The notes under the pieces are model-generated. The model saw nothing but the letters and a program-made list of their open reading frames with translations, did no database searches and had not been told where the DNA came from. 64,000 nt of DNA from the NCBI GenBank assembly GCA_009760855.2, contig WPIO01000010.1:2073001-2137000 (forward strand), read 5' to 3'. Source of the stretch: Cristatella mucedo. Lineage: Eukaryota > Bryozoa > Phylactolaemata > Cristatellidae. A program made the position numbers and the translations under genes. Positions 1 to 11,599 of the stretch are shown piece after piece (positions within the stretch are counted from its first letter, which is position 1; each line of letters begins with the position of its first letter).

Positions 1-675
1 CTATTTTCGTACCCACTCGTTATTCAGACAAGATTTCGTTCTTACTGCGCATACAAGAAATGAGCACTTTATTTGTATTTACCTGCGCAGACATGCTTAT
101 ACGGATATACTGATTGGCAATGGTATCAAATTGCCTGAATTAATACAGTTATTGTAACCTTTTATGACTTAAAGTAATCAAGATAGAAATTTAATATTAT
201 AAAATATCTTCATTCGGACGTTTAAACGGTTTTAAAACTTTGGATTTGAATTTTTCTGCCTCTGCCTCTACGCTTGGCTACGACAGGCAATTGAATCGCA
301 CACCCTAACAAAGTGTTAAACCTCTTGTTCGACTGAAACTGTGCCGTACCACTTCAAAATATAATGCCGGTGTCTTTGAACTACAATTCTCTCAGAGTGA
401 GATGATGAAAAAACTTAAGCAGTACATTGCTTAGCTTGGTAGGCTAGACCAATGATTAATACGGAGAAAGTTCACTCGAGCTCTAGTGGCCCGAGCAGGC
501 AAGAGCAAATTAAATCAAGCAGGTCAGCATGGGAATAGGCAGAACTGAGAACAGAAATAGATGCACACCAAACTGTAAAGTTTCTGCCATACATATTCAC
601 ACGCCGACAGCTGACCAGAATGGTGGAGACATGGCCACCATGAGACTTGACTCGTGCTGCTTCAGGGTAAGGCCG

Positions 676-677
<2 letters not shown>
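1..677. other. No gene seen
   Basis: I find no supportable gene, RNA or mobile element in this A/T-rich stretch. It runs up to a long TA microsatellite. Confidence 0.5.
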
Positions 678-771
<94 letters not shown>

Positions 772-783
772 TATATATATTTA
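678..783. repeat. (TA)n microsatellite
   Basis: This is an almost uninterrupted run of TA dinucleotides with a few T insertions near the end. It directly abuts the tail of a minus-strand SINE, so it may have grown from that tail. Confidence 0.95.
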
Positions 784-785
784 TT

Positions 786-924
786 AATTTATTTGTATAG
801 TGCCCTAAGAGAACTTAATCTATATTCAGGCGCTTCACATATGCCACAGGGCTCGGGCCCACAACCTCAGGCAAACCTTGGTCGGGGCGAGCACCTTAAT
901 CGCTGGACCAAACCAGCTCGGCGT
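786..924 (-). mobile_element. SINE family 2 copy (tRNA head plus L2-like tail)
   Basis: Read on the minus strand, a tRNA-like head contains a box A-like stretch (TGGTTTGGTCC) and a box B-like stretch (GGGCCCGAGCC). It is followed by a tail ending in TTCTCTTAGGGCACTATACA. That tail resembles the 3' ends of the L2-like LINEs in this window. The same composite occurs at about 2849, 13187 and 56980, which supports a dispersed SINE rather than a tRNA gene. Confidence 0.75.
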
Positions 925-2170
925 ATTAGTAGAAGGTGCTAGCCACGATGCGATGAGACCCGACAAGAATCCCGCTTACTGCAACTAGGATCGCTAGCAA
1001 ATGCAGACCAATGCTAGCCGCAAGAGAACGCCGGCGTTTATTATTAAAATCTTAGATTTAGATGATCAGCTGTCACGTGGCTATCCCAGTCGCGCTCCGA
1101 AGTTAATAATTTGGATTTCGTGCGTAGACACTTAAGCTGATCCTCTAGTCGGATGTGACAAGTCAAGGTGACAGCACGACCAGAGAACTTCGAGTTAACC
1201 AGAGCGTAGCCTAGGAGCTTTATGCAGCTTTATGCTCTTCCCTGCCTGGAGACCGACGCAAACATGGCATTTCTCTCTGCACGTGCGGATAGCCCATCAA
1301 TTTTGGTTAGAGTGAGCCCATTGTGGCGATGAGTGCCTAGCGTCGCAAGTCGTTTCTGGTTGGCCTGGATGCCACCAGCCTTCGCGGATAGGCTGAATCG
1401 GCCATGAGAAGTGAATGTTGTGGGTGCCTTAGAGCAGGGTTCTGAGAGGTTTCCTGACCCCAGGCAGCTACGGGACTAACCTTGCGAAAACCGGGTCTAC
1501 TGTCTGCTTAATCGACTTGAAACGACTTCATGAACCATAACCAGTCCGTAAGGATCAGTGGATAGTGGTGTCAGCATTCATCCAGGCCTGGTTCTTTGCA
1601 ATGACACTGTCTAGCCACTGCTGCGTATACAGCAAGCAGTATCGTTCCGAAAAGCCGTGCAAGTCCGCCCGGAGTAAGAGGTTACGACCCACGATTCATC
1701 TTTCACAACCCATAGGTTCAAATGCAGATGAATTCGGAAGTACGTCAGCGCTGATAGCCATTGGCATGCCTGATCCTATCCGTAGTTAAGTAAAATAAGC
1801 AGGTAAGCCCAGACTCTGGAAGCCAGCGTTCGAGTGAAAGGATGGCATCCAGAGTCCGCGCAGGCGGTCCGAGTGTAGAGACTCTCTGCAATTATTAGCA
1901 CCTGGCAAAAGGACTTAATCCAATGCAGAGTGCACAGTTGCAGAGCGAGAAGATAAAAAAGACAAAAAAGACTAAAAAGACTCCAAAGAGACACGAAGCC
2001 CCGTCACCCATCGGCCACTTAAGGTGTTGGACTAATCGACAAATTAGTGTAAGTTAGTCAATTGACGAAAAGCAGGACTCGGAGAAGGGAGCTGTATAAT
2101 CCTCATTGAGATCAGAGGTCAGCCTTGGTCATTATTTAAGAGAGCGAGAGAGGAAGAGGAAGTGCGCGAT

Positions 2171-2172
<2 letters not shown>
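925..2172. other. No gene seen
   Basis: Only short unsupported reading frames occur here. No conserved motif, RNA gene or repeat family was recognised. Confidence 0.45.

Positions 2173-2246
<74 letters not shown>
2173..2246. repeat. (GA)n microsatellite
   Basis: This is an uninterrupted GA dinucleotide run of about 70 bases. The Arg-Glu repeat reading frame across it is a by-product. Confidence 0.95.
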
Positions 2247-2248
<2 letters not shown>

Positions 2249-2396
2249 CCATTGTTCTGTACGTATTCATAATCTTCATAATACTTACTATATACTTACT
2301 TCATAATACTTACATAATACTCTTCCTTCATAATACAGAGTTGTATGATACAGGGTATCACACAGCCCCTAAAGCCAACTGTACATGTATAATAAA

Positions 2397-2495
2397 GAAA
2401 CTTCGACCGATTTTGACCGCATCGAGGTCGGAGCGGACCTGCATAATGACAACGGCAACCTGTTCCCCGAGGAGCCGGACGTCCCGATGCTCTAG
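2397..2495 (+). pseudogene. Short coding-like remnant, unidentified
   Basis: Thirty-two codons give an acidic segment (around VGADLHNDNGNLFPEEP) that looks like genuine protein sequence, before a TAG at 2493-2495. Frame-consistent residues can still be read past the stop for a short way. I do not recognise the family. It may be a fragment of a transposon protein or a retrocopy, and chance is not excluded. Confidence 0.25.
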
Positions 2496-2848
2496 TTGTG
2501 CCAGAACGTGCAGTCTGAATTCAAGAACGACACGATTTCAAGAGAAACATCTGTACCGTGGCGCGCACGACGATTTTTCAATAATTTTAAGATACTATTA
2601 TTTTATTTGTATATGTTTTATAATACATGACTAGATACTAAAAAATTGTATTATTCAGAACAATTGAGAAGACCTATCGAGATGCATTTGCAAACCACTG
2701 TACGGGGCCACGAAAAACCTGGTTGATGTGGCTCAAAAATTCGTATCTCCTCGAATTGGCTCTGTCAGCTGATGGCCACCAAGTGCTGTCGGTGGCTACA
2801 ACACACTGGAGCACGTGGCCTTATACGCAGAGAAAATGTATACATCAG

Positions 2849-3000
2849 AGCTGGTTTGGTATAGCGCTTGAGGTGCTCGCCCCGACCAAGGTCTGGCTGA
2901 GGTCGTGGGCTCGAGCCCCGAGGCATATGTGAAGTGCCTAAATAGAGATTAAGTTCTCTTAGGGTGCTATAAAAATGAATTATATTATTAATTATTAATC
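2849..3000 (+). mobile_element. SINE family 2 copy
   Basis: The tRNA-like head (GAGCTGGTTTGG, later GGGCTCGAGCCCC as box B) is followed by the L2-like tail (AAGTTCTCTTAGGGTGCTAT) and an A/T-rich end. It is the same family as the copies at 786-924, 13187-13370 and 56980-57104. Confidence 0.75.
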
Positions 3001-3614
3001 CATCTAAATCGCAAGTAAAGCGCGCTTAGCAGATTGGCAAATTTGTATCTTTATTTTAAATAAGACGACGCTATCTACCGTGGCACTAAGACAAGAACAA
3101 CTTGCCTCGAGTGGAGAATTGATCTTGCATCCTCTGGTTTTCCAATGGGTCCCATCGATGCGGCTCTTCTGCACCCTCGTGCAAGTCAGCTCTTCAAAGG
3201 TTAACTAAGCTCAAAGTGTTAACTAAAGTCAAAGTGTCAGCTCTATTACATCAATACTGAGCCATTCTAAAACTACAGCCCTCACTTCTCGAACCTTTGT
3301 CTCTATACTACCCCTTGACAAATTTTGCTATTAAAATTCAAAATAACAAATTCAATGATGTGGTAGTATCAAATTTCGAGCAATTATAAGTCACATATTT
3401 GCTGCTCTTCAATACGACTCTCAATGACTAAGAAATGTGAGGGCTTCAAGACTGAAATTTAATCGGCCCACGCGGTGCTACTTGCATGTGGCACACCAGT
3501 GATACCGGATCCTGCTGCCCTAGACTAGATGCAGACGGTCAATTGACCTGACGGATAAGGAGGCGCTCGCCATTGCAGAGAAGTAAGTTGCTTATAATCG
3601 GCGGCATTCAGGTA
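3001..3614. other. No gene seen
   Basis: No supportable gene or repeat was recognised in this interval. Confidence 0.4.
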
Positions 3615-3697
3615 ATCGCTGAAAAGAATCGAACTCAGTTGCAAGGATCAGTCGACGCACGAGCAAGTGCTCTGCCTATCTGGGCCACGACGAGTCC
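3615..3697 (-). mobile_element. tRNA-like SINE head or tRNA pseudogene
   Basis: The minus strand shows a box A match (TGGCCCAGATAGG), and about 45 bases later a box B match (GAGTTCGATTC), as in a tRNA-derived promoter. No clean cloverleaf could be drawn by eye. Its head differs from those of the two SINE families that recur in this window, so it may be a third SINE family or an isolated tRNA pseudogene. Confidence 0.45.
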
Positions 3698-4233
3698 GTC
3701 AATTCACTCAACTGAGGGAGCTTAATTCTCAGGCTCCTTATATTCGCATGCATGTAGGACATCAAGCATTCGGCAATCACGCTTGAGCGCAGAATGCCAC
3801 CATGAACATTCCAGACATTCAGAAGGTTGTCTTCCATGCGAACCCTCACCTCGCTTACAGGCGTCTCAAAAACGAGCAAGGAGCTGATTAGTGTATTACG
3901 GTGCACGAGATGCGAGATGTGAGCCAGACGGAGCAGCCGGATGTCGCAAACAGCTTCGCTTAGGTCAAGGCCGGTGTGCTGGAGTGACTCGTAGATCAGT
4001 AGCACGTCAAAAACATGTGCGCCGATACTCCCTGCACTGAAATCGTTGACGTTCAAGTGAATGACAATCGTCCGATAGCCAATCTTCGCACGCAGGAATA
4101 AGATGAATCGGCCGATCTGAAGGGTGAGATAATTGCTCTGCAAGCTTTGATCAAGGAGCTGGACAAATTGGCTAATTACTGGACACACAAGCTCTAGCTG
4201 GCCCTGTCTGCGGTCTTTTGCGATTACATTCAT
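3676..4233 (-). other. Unidentified open frame, 185 codons
   Basis: An ATG-initiated frame runs 185 codons on the minus strand without a stop, which is long for this otherwise stop-rich region. The predicted product is leucine-rich with no motif I recognise. Its last codons run into the tRNA-like repeat at 3615-3697, and its upstream side abuts an L2-like tail at 4266. That arrangement favours a repeat-derived or accidental frame over a host gene. No splice context or homologous domain supports a function. Confidence 0.2.
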
Positions 4234-4265
4234 GACACTGCCCCCTTCTTGGTCAGTTTCATTAC

Positions 4266-4332
4266 CAATAATAATAATGCATTTGTATAGCACCCTCAGG
4301 GACCTTGATTTCATTCTGAGCACTGTACAAAT
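4266..4332 (-). mobile_element. L2-like LINE 3' tail fragment
   Basis: An ATT/AAT run followed by a segment of the GTGCTATACAAATG type matches, on the minus strand, the 3' termini of the L2-like LINEs elsewhere in the window. Only the tail is present. Confidence 0.5.
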
Positions 4333-4983
4333 ACTGCAATGAAAGCACGGTCGAACAAATGCGGCGACGGGTTCTTTCTTGCAAGCGCCCAAACGAACTG
4401 CTCAGCGAGCCCATGGACATCGTACAGGACCAGGTCAACGAGCTGCACGGCGAGACAGCAGCCGTGGGCTGAACCAGGAGACGGCAGGCACTGGCGAGCT
4501 GTTGCATGACAGTGTCTCCGGCAGCCGCTGTTCTTGTGGAGTCTCACGGAGACACGAGCGGACGAACGTGAGTGGCGAACGAGACTCTCATCTTTATTTT
4601 CCCAGCGGCTACATACACGAGCTGGGGCTGACTCACCACAGATAAGGGAATGCATCTGCGGTGGGCCACATGCTTACATCAAAGGCTGCACCGAATCAAT
4701 TGCTCAACCACCTGCTGCCGGTGGGGCATACATTGGTGGCCGAGAAGCAGCAGGCGCACACAACAGAGCCCTGCAGGTACGAAAAGGTTGGTGAGCGCTA
4801 CATCGCTTAACCAACATGTACTCCACGACCACAGAAGTAACTGAGCACCTCGAACGACAACAGTAGAACGGCAAAGCGGAGAATCGAGGCGACTGGCCGT
4901 GCTCGACGACACGCATTCATTCGAGTTCCCCCTTTTCTAACATATCCCGGAGTACTTGCTGCTAAATAGGCGAGAGCCAGTGA

Positions 4984-5690
4984 ATGCATTGCAAAGACAG
5001 CATCGCGACCTTGTCCATGCCTTGTGCTCTGCCTTTTATTGACTTCGTAATTGCGTCACTGACGGATTTGCAAACGTCTGGCAATAAAGATACGCTGACA
5101 AATGTTCGGAAGTTCTGTCAGAATCGTGAGATAGAATTGCCCAGCCTGACACACATCCAAAACGGTCCGCCTCATCTCAATGAGCGCACATATAGCAACT
5201 AGCAAATCTTCCACGACGACATATTCTACTCGGCGATCGACAAGATGCAGACAGAATTAGACTTGCGATTTTACTAAGGGTTGATGGAGACGCTCCGCGT
5301 GGCCGCTGTTTGCATCTGCCTTCGTCAGCAGTTCTCTGCATTCAATGTCGGCAACCTTGTAGACCTTGCAACCAACTTCTACCATTTACACTTTTCAGAC
5401 GTCTAGCCGAGCCTCTTGAGAGGTCGATGCACAACTTTCGTATGGAAATACATGTGGACTCGGGACTGAAAAATGAAGGGACGCTTTGTGATCTTGCAGT
5501 TAGGCTAGTCGAGTCCGGTTAAGCCGAGGCCAGCAGTGATCAAAAATACTATCAGCTGGCTCGAGTTATTCTGACACTGCCAGCGTCAAACATAAAGGCA
5601 TAACGTGTGTTCAGCGAAGACAAAACTTTGATAAGCATGTCATCAAAAGTTAGGAGTACCTTAAAAACTCCATACCAATTCATTTTGAAA
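4984..5690 (+). pseudogene. hAT transposase C-terminal relic
   Basis: Frames on the plus strand show fragments typical of the C-terminal half of hAT-superfamily transposases. The clearest is at 5542-5690, where YYQLARVILTLPASNIKA is followed by a stop and then RVFSEDKTLISM. This matches the conserved hAT dimerisation signature (leucine-rich helix, then ERxFS). Upstream frames carry blocks such as QTELDLRF. Several stops and frame changes break the coding sequence, so the copy is dead. The style resembles the ZMYM1/DUF4371-like branch, but that assignment is from memory. No terminal inverted repeats were found. Confidence 0.6.
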
Positions 5691-5854
5691 AAGAAATGAC
5701 TGCGATGGTGACGAATAAAAACATAACCACATACAAGCTATGTGAAGTCGCCGCTGACGTGTCAATTAAAGACTCGATTTCCAGTGTGCCTATTTAATTC
5801 CTCCAGGTTTGCCCCTATCCGAAAATCCTGGCTCGGCCACTGGCTGAATATTAG

Positions 5855-6010
5855 CTGATTTAGCAGCCTCGTTTGTACATCGGCATGAAAGCCTTACAAG
5901 CAATCACCACCTCTTGCTTGGCAATAAAGACTCGCGCACTGCATGATTCGAACCCACGACCTCTGCCGTGAAGAGCCAGGACCTTACCTCCTTAACTATC
6001 ACGACTCTCT
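5855..6010 (-). mobile_element. SINE family 1 copy, diverged
   Basis: On the minus strand the box B (GGGTTCGAATC) and the body ending in GGCTGCTAAATCAGCT match the consensus seen at 59888-60075. The copy is diverged in the middle. Confidence 0.7.
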
Positions 6011-6214
6011 TTACGTAGGCCAGCCCAAATTTTTTCAATATTTCATTGTTGAAAGTAAGTAGACTTTAGGTAAGTAGGTAGGTATTAGCTGTTGAGCTGA
6101 TAGGGTCACCTGATGACAAGGCAGTTGTGAACGGACATATGGACTCCGTGCAGATGCTTCAGGAATATTTGACCAAACCCATTTTAGGGGTTACGCTATT
6201 TATTATATATTACG

Positions 6215-6608
6215 CTATTTAAGATTGTCTGTTGCCATCCAAGTGCAAATCGCAGAAATATATGCTTCAAAGGGAGCTTGAGGATCCTGAAAGAGATCAA
6301 TAAAAGATCTAAACATGGAGACGGAAGTGTATCGTCTGCAGAGAAATGGAGTACTACATTGTGTCTGCCGATTAATTCTGCAGGAAAATAAGAGAATATA
6401 TTTTTTGAAAAATAGACCTAAAACCAATATCGAAAACGCCACCTGCTTTAAAAGCGTACAAGATTTCGGTTGGCATACACTTTCGGAAGTCTTCAATCAG
6501 AAAGGACGTAGATCGTTGCAATACAACGCCAATGATGCCCTTGCCAGACGATATGAGCTGAAGAAGGACTTGTTGATCGATGGTATCAAACACCGAAGAG
6601 GGATCCAT
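6215..6608 (-). pseudogene. L2/CR1-like LINE reverse transcriptase fragment
   Basis: The minus strand encodes a block like the LINE RT helix (SSVFDTIDQQVLLQLIS) and, lower in coordinate, a block like ISAICTWMATDNLK. In L2/CR1 elements these lie before and after the YADD catalytic motif. The blocks are in different frames, with a stop between them, so the fragment is non-coding today. The copy is truncated at both ends. Confidence 0.65.
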
Positions 6609-6611
6609 TGA

Positions 6612-7240
6612 GCGGAGCCTTGAGATGAATCACACCCTATCAATACGGCCCACGCTTCCTGGCCAGCAAGGGCATCTGTGGCGCGGTACGCATACTGGTA
6701 GGAGAGCCCCTAAAACCGCTTAGCACGTGCACATTTTTACTGATGGCTTTTCTACTGCTTACAAAATTGTTCGTTGGACTCAATGAGTAGAATCAAGTCC
6801 AGTGGCGCATTGCATCTACCCACCCGAAATCCTCCTCTCATAGACATTCACGTTCCTGATTCCTCGACACAGGGGTCGGCAAACTTGTCGGACTGCAAGG
6901 CCGTTTCAGGAGGTCAAGAAGGCGCGCTAGGCCGAGAAGAAACCACAACCGCTCCGCCAGGCCGGCTGAATGGGCGTGGCGAGACCAACAAACAAACAGT
7001 CGCCAAAGACGAACAAACGTACACGGCAATTATAGAGGTAGACGTATATCATTCCTCCCCGGTCAGACGCTTTGGTTTCAAATTCTAAAAATAAACGCGG
7101 GCCACAACTTGAGTTGCAAGAGCAGTAATGAACGAAAACGAAACCGAGACAACTCAATTAAGCTGGATCCATCAACAAATAACTAGGGGGCCGCTAGGCC
7201 AGACTGGAGTTGGCAAAAAGGCTGAAATTTGCCAAATATA
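6612..7240. other. No gene seen
   Basis: A 104-codon frame at 6774-7088 shows no family resemblance and no splice context. Nothing else was recognised. Confidence 0.4.
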
Positions 7241-7242
7241 TT

Positions 7243-7334
7243 TATTTATCTGCATTTATATCTACAAAGTGCCTTGAACGAGATCAAGTTACTTGAGGGC
7301 CATATGCAAATGTATTATTATTATTATTATTATC
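7243..7334 (+). mobile_element. L2-like LINE tail with (TTA)n
   Basis: The sequence AAAGTGCCTTGAACGAGATC, followed by CTTGAGGGCCATATG and a TTA run, matches the 3' end of the L2-like elements in the window. Confidence 0.55.
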
Positions 7335-8040
7335 GTTATTCGTAAGGAGCAGATTGAGAAAGATGGATGGCAAGGTGGAACAGAAGAAGATGGCATAAGA
7401 CTTCGTCAGGTGGTGCATACTCGCGCTGCTAGAGCCGGGACACGTGACACAACAGCACACGTGCTTCCTTTCCTTCACTTCCTTCACTCCACACTTCCAC
7501 ACTTAATATCTGCTTATAGATCCTAATTTTTCAAGAATCGTATTGGATCTATCTACTTTGCATATATTTACAGGACGCGATTGCAATGGATCTTTTTATT
7601 TACGGTATCCTATTTAGAAGTGTTTTCGTATTTTTAAGCATCAACCATTTTCTTCTCAGTATTTTTCATTCAATTTCTGGCTGACTGTATATTTATGTCG
7701 GTGCTTTAATAGTTCACTCATGTTTTTGTCTGCATCATTCGTCAGTAGTAAAGCTGTGTAAATCGCCTTGTTTATCTAATCGGATTGTTGTCAGGCTCGG
7801 TACATCACTGCCGGCGTATCTAGGCAGCTGAGGAGATGCAGCCAGGGGTGCAGGATGGCCAGGTGAGCTTAACCCCCCAAACGGGCTTAACCGGCTGGTT
7901 GAGACTGCCTAAACCAAAATTGAGCAGCTAAAGATCGCGTTCAGTCTGCCACGAATATCCATGGTTAACACACTCTTTGAGGCTCGGTAGCCATTTGAGA
8001 GTGGGTACCAGGCTTCTACTGAAGGCTATCAAAACAGTAC
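7335..8040. other. No gene seen
   Basis: No gene, RNA or repeat family was recognised. Confidence 0.4.
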
Positions 8041-8041
8041 T

Positions 8042-8207
8042 AGCTGATTTGACAGCCTCTTTTGTATAGCGACAGAAAAGCCTTGACGGCTATCACAGCC
8101 GATTGCAGTAGCAACAAAGGATTGCTCACCGCAGCATTCGAACCCACGACCTCGGGACCGAGGTCGCGAAAAGCAACCACGTTGCCTAGTGTGCCATCAC
8201 GGTTCAC
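8042..8207 (-). mobile_element. SINE family 1 copy
   Basis: This is a nearly full-length minus-strand copy. It has the family 3' end, the body, box B (GGGTTCGAATG), the inverted CGACCTCGG/CCGAGGTCG stem and the tRNA-like 5' end (GTGAACCGTGATGGCACACT). It directly abuts the GA/CAGAGA satellite at 8219. Confidence 0.85.
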
Positions 8208-8216
8208 CAACAGGCT

Positions 8217-8218
<2 letters not shown>

Positions 8219-8251
<33 letters not shown>

Positions 8252-8600
8252 TGACAGAGACAGAGACAGAGACAGAGACAGAGACAGAGACAGAGACAGA
8301 GACAGAGACAGAGACAGAGACAGAGACAGAGACAGAGACAGAGACAGAGACAGAGACAGAGACAGAGACAGAGACAGAGACAGGGACAGGGACAGAGACA
8401 GAGACAGAGACAGAGACAGAGACAGAGACAGAGACAGAGACAGAGACAGAGACAGAGACAGAGACAGAGACAGAGACAGAGACAGAGACAGAGACAGACA
8501 GACAGACAGAGACAGACACAGACACAGATACAGACAGACAGACAGAGACAGACACAGACACAGAGACAGACACAGACACAGACACAGACGCAGAGACAAA
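8219..8600. repeat. Compound (GA)n / (CAGAGA)n / (CAGACA)n satellite
   Basis: A short GA run passes into more than 40 CAGAGA hexamers and then a CAGACA-rich variant. It has no frameshifting indels, so it creates long Thr-Glu and Ser-Val repeat frames on both strands that should not be called genes. Confidence 0.95.
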
Positions 8601-8761
8601 CAGAAAAAGCAAGAGAGAGGTTCTAAAGGTTAATCGAGAAGCACGCCTTCGCCTTGACTGGTATTGATCGAGAGGGAGTCCACCACTCTGTCTTAGATCA
8701 GGCTAAAATGATGTCAGAACAGCACACATTCCACGCGCACGTTGAGGGTTGTACGGAGGCC

Positions 8762-8922
8762 TCGGTCTCAGCCAATGAGGTAAGATGCACACTCTTCACG
8801 ACTCAGGTCGTTGGTTCAAGTCATGCAATGGGCGATACTTTATTGCTCTCTGCAAGTGGTAGTGACAGCCGTAAAAGCTCTGCTGTGGCTAGATAAATGA
8901 TGCTTTTAAATCAGCCCAAGCT
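8762..8922 (+). mobile_element. SINE family 1 copy, diverged
   Basis: The tRNA-like 5' region (GAGGTAAGATGC), box B (TGGTTCAAGTC), the body with GTGACAGCCGTAAAAGCTCT and the 3' end TTAAATCAGC are all recognisable, with many substitutions. Confidence 0.7.
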
Positions 8923-10856
8923 ATTTTTAACCTCTATGCTTTAAGAGGACAATTATTGTTTTAGAGCTGCTGAAGAGGCGATATTTTTATGCTTTATAAA
9001 GAGACTCGCTGAGCAGCGCCACCTTGGGCACTCAACTGCAGGATGGAGGCATTGGGATTCGCAACACATTTCAGACGGATATCTCTAGAGAGGTCTGACT
9101 GACAGTGCGCCTGACTGCCATGGAGCTTTAGGCCCTCAAAAATGAGAGTAATCCATTTTAAGAGGGTTTAGAGTACCTTCCTTGGTATATCGCCTTTTCC
9201 CAGCTTTTTCTGGCTGAATTTCAAGAGGGACCCAACCAATATTTTAAGATAAGGTCGCGTAAGCCTTACGGACACGCAGCCACCGGAAGCTTTGTGCTCC
9301 ACACAATGGATTTCCATTCTCTTTTTAGATGGCGTCCAAAAAAGAGGATGTCTACAAAGACGTCAAGGCGGCTTTTTTCGTTGCGGGTATTGAGAATTTC
9401 CAAAAATATTGTTTAATTGTTTTAGAGGGTATGGGCCGCCCGTCTTATCGGTGCTTCTTCGGCGTGCTGGATTGAAGTCGGCTTTCCGAGACCACTTGAA
9501 AGTTCTAGTTATAAAGCGCCCCCTTTTCCTTTTGCGGTACTCCTGATTGGTTGAGGAATTGCTGAAAAATTCGAGTTTTTTAAATCAGCTGCCCATCAGC
9601 TGCTGCTAAACGGCGAAAACCCTCGGGAACTAATCACAGCAAATTTTTTCCGGACTTACACAGTTATTCGGGTCGCTCCTTGCTTAGGGTTTAGGAATTG
9701 ATCCATCAATACTCTTTCTGTAATGTTTAATAGCAACGTCAAAATATGTGGTTCCTTTATATCCTATCGGTTTAGTGTAGTTTGACTCTCGGCTGTGCTG
9801 CTAGAAGATCTCATGTAAATCGGCAATCTTATAGCAGCACTCCTTGCTGACCGGCTGTGTCCTCAAGCCGAGCTCTGTCCAATACCCGCGTATTTCAAAT
9901 CCTCAATTGGCTTCATAGCATTGCGCTTAAACCCTGTGCACTGAGTGATACAAGTATTCTGCAGAGTTCAAGTTCATTCGCCTGCAGCTCGGAGTCACCC
10001 TTTGCTTCAGCTCGAGCGCCAGAAAAGGCTAAACGAAAGAACCGACGGATTATCGACAAGATTTCTGGCATGCTCTCGATCGCGTAGGGTGTTATTGAAC
10101 GTGCAGGTGAACTTGAACTTGCCGAAGGGCCCTCAGCGATAGTTCTTTGTATGAGCTTTTTGTGAGGGCGACTGCAAAAAGCACAATACCCAAATGTACA
10201 GCTCAAAGTACAGCCCAAATCCCTGCGGCTCATGTTCCGATGGCAAATCGCCACGGGAAGCTGCTGCCGGAAGCCGGAGCCGAGCCTCTACCGAGCCTGA
10301 GCATATAAATCAGCTGCTGTTGCTGCTGCTGTTCGTCGTTGTTTCCTGTAAATCTAGCCATCCTTTGAGCGATACGTTTTTCCAAATCCAGCTTAAGAGA
10401 GCTAAGCATTACTGGGCATATCTATTTCGTCCGAGATGGGCAGGCCGGGCCGGGCCGGGCCCTCCAGTAGTACTCGCTCGCTCAAACCACAGTGCCCACA
10501 GATCGCTATAATAATTAATGTCTCCGCCTTTACCATGACAGTGCTCACCTCCAAGCGGAGACGCCTTTGTCTGTCCTCTGACAATCAACTACTCGCGATC
10601 TGGAATTTGTTTCTTGATTGCAGATCGGGCTATTAAACAAAATTCTCTGGCTATTTAATCTCGTGCGACGAGATGCAGCTCTGATGCCTAAGAAATTATC
10701 ATATGCAAATTCCACCGAAGACTCTTTCTATTGCACTAGCTCCAAGCATGCTGACAAGTCTGTTTTCTGCTGAAGGTTTTCTTGTCAACAGTGAACGTTA
10801 ACTCCATTCTTCCAACCGAACGACAGCTTGGCCTAGAAGCTTTTCCCACTGTGATA
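8923..10856. other. No gene seen
   Basis: Nearly 2 kb without recognisable coding, RNA or repeat signal. Frames of about 100 codons around 9.9-10.5 kb overlap one another on both strands and carry no motif. Confidence 0.4.
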
Positions 10857-11590
10857 ATAATAATAATAATAATTCACTTGATAAAGCGCCCTCAGAGAAC
10901 TTAATCTCTCTCAAGGCGCTTTACATTTGCTGTAAAGTGAAATGCAATTGAATGGTAAGTAAAATCATGCTTGAAAAAACAAACGAAATGAATAATATGG
11001 TTAGGGGTGACATGCACAGGGTCAGCATGCAAATGTGGTTAGTGGCAGCATGCACAGTGTCAGCACGCATAAGCACATCAAGGAAGAATCACAGGGACCC
11101 ACTAAATGCTGTCCTAAATAGGTGTTTTAGGTTCCTTTTAAATGTGGTCAGGTCAGGGGATGTTCTGACGCAGGTCGGGAGGGAGTTCCAGGCTTTGGGA
11201 GCATATGAACTAAATGCACGGTCTCCAAAGGATTTAAGGTTTGTACGAGGTATTTGTAGACTGTTGGATTCCGAAAAGCGGGTGGTACGATGCTTGGCCT
11301 GATGGGGTATTATATCTGACAGATAGGCTGGAGCTATAGAATGAAGGGACCTAAAAGTGAGCGACAAAACCTTCAAGTCAATCCGTTGCTTGACTGGTAG
11401 CCAGTGCAGGTCGGCGAGAAGTGGAGTAATGTGGCAACTGCGACGCTCACGGCAGACAAGTCTAGCTGCCGAGTTTTGCACCAGCTGCAATCGCCTGATC
11501 GCACATGCTAGTAGGCCAGTAAGCAGTGAGTTGCCGAAGTCGAGACGGGATGTCACGAATGCATGGACCAACTTAGATGTGGTATCTTTA
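10857..11590 (-). pseudogene. L2-like LINE (family A), 5'-truncated 3' end
   Basis: The minus strand encodes the C-terminal end of an L2/CR1-clade ORF2 protein over about 160 codons. It includes the block DLHWLPVKQRIDLKVLSLTF and then KAWNSLPTCVRTSPDLTTFK. After the ORF come a 3' UTR and an AATAAT microsatellite tail at 10857-10873. The reading frame is intact in this segment, but the element lacks its endonuclease and most of the RT, which is typical 5' truncation. Sister copies lie at 27.6, 46.8, 49.1, 50.5 and 52.3 kb. Confidence 0.85.
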
Positions 11591-11599
11591 TCTCAACAA

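Noticed and set aside
8040-8667. Long Thr-Glu and Ser-Val repeat frames on both strands
   Set aside because: They are produced by the CAGAGA satellite, whose period is a multiple of three, and have no other coding evidence.
10402-10636. Possible small genes near 10.4-10.6 kb
   Set aside because: Short overlapping frames on both strands with no motif.
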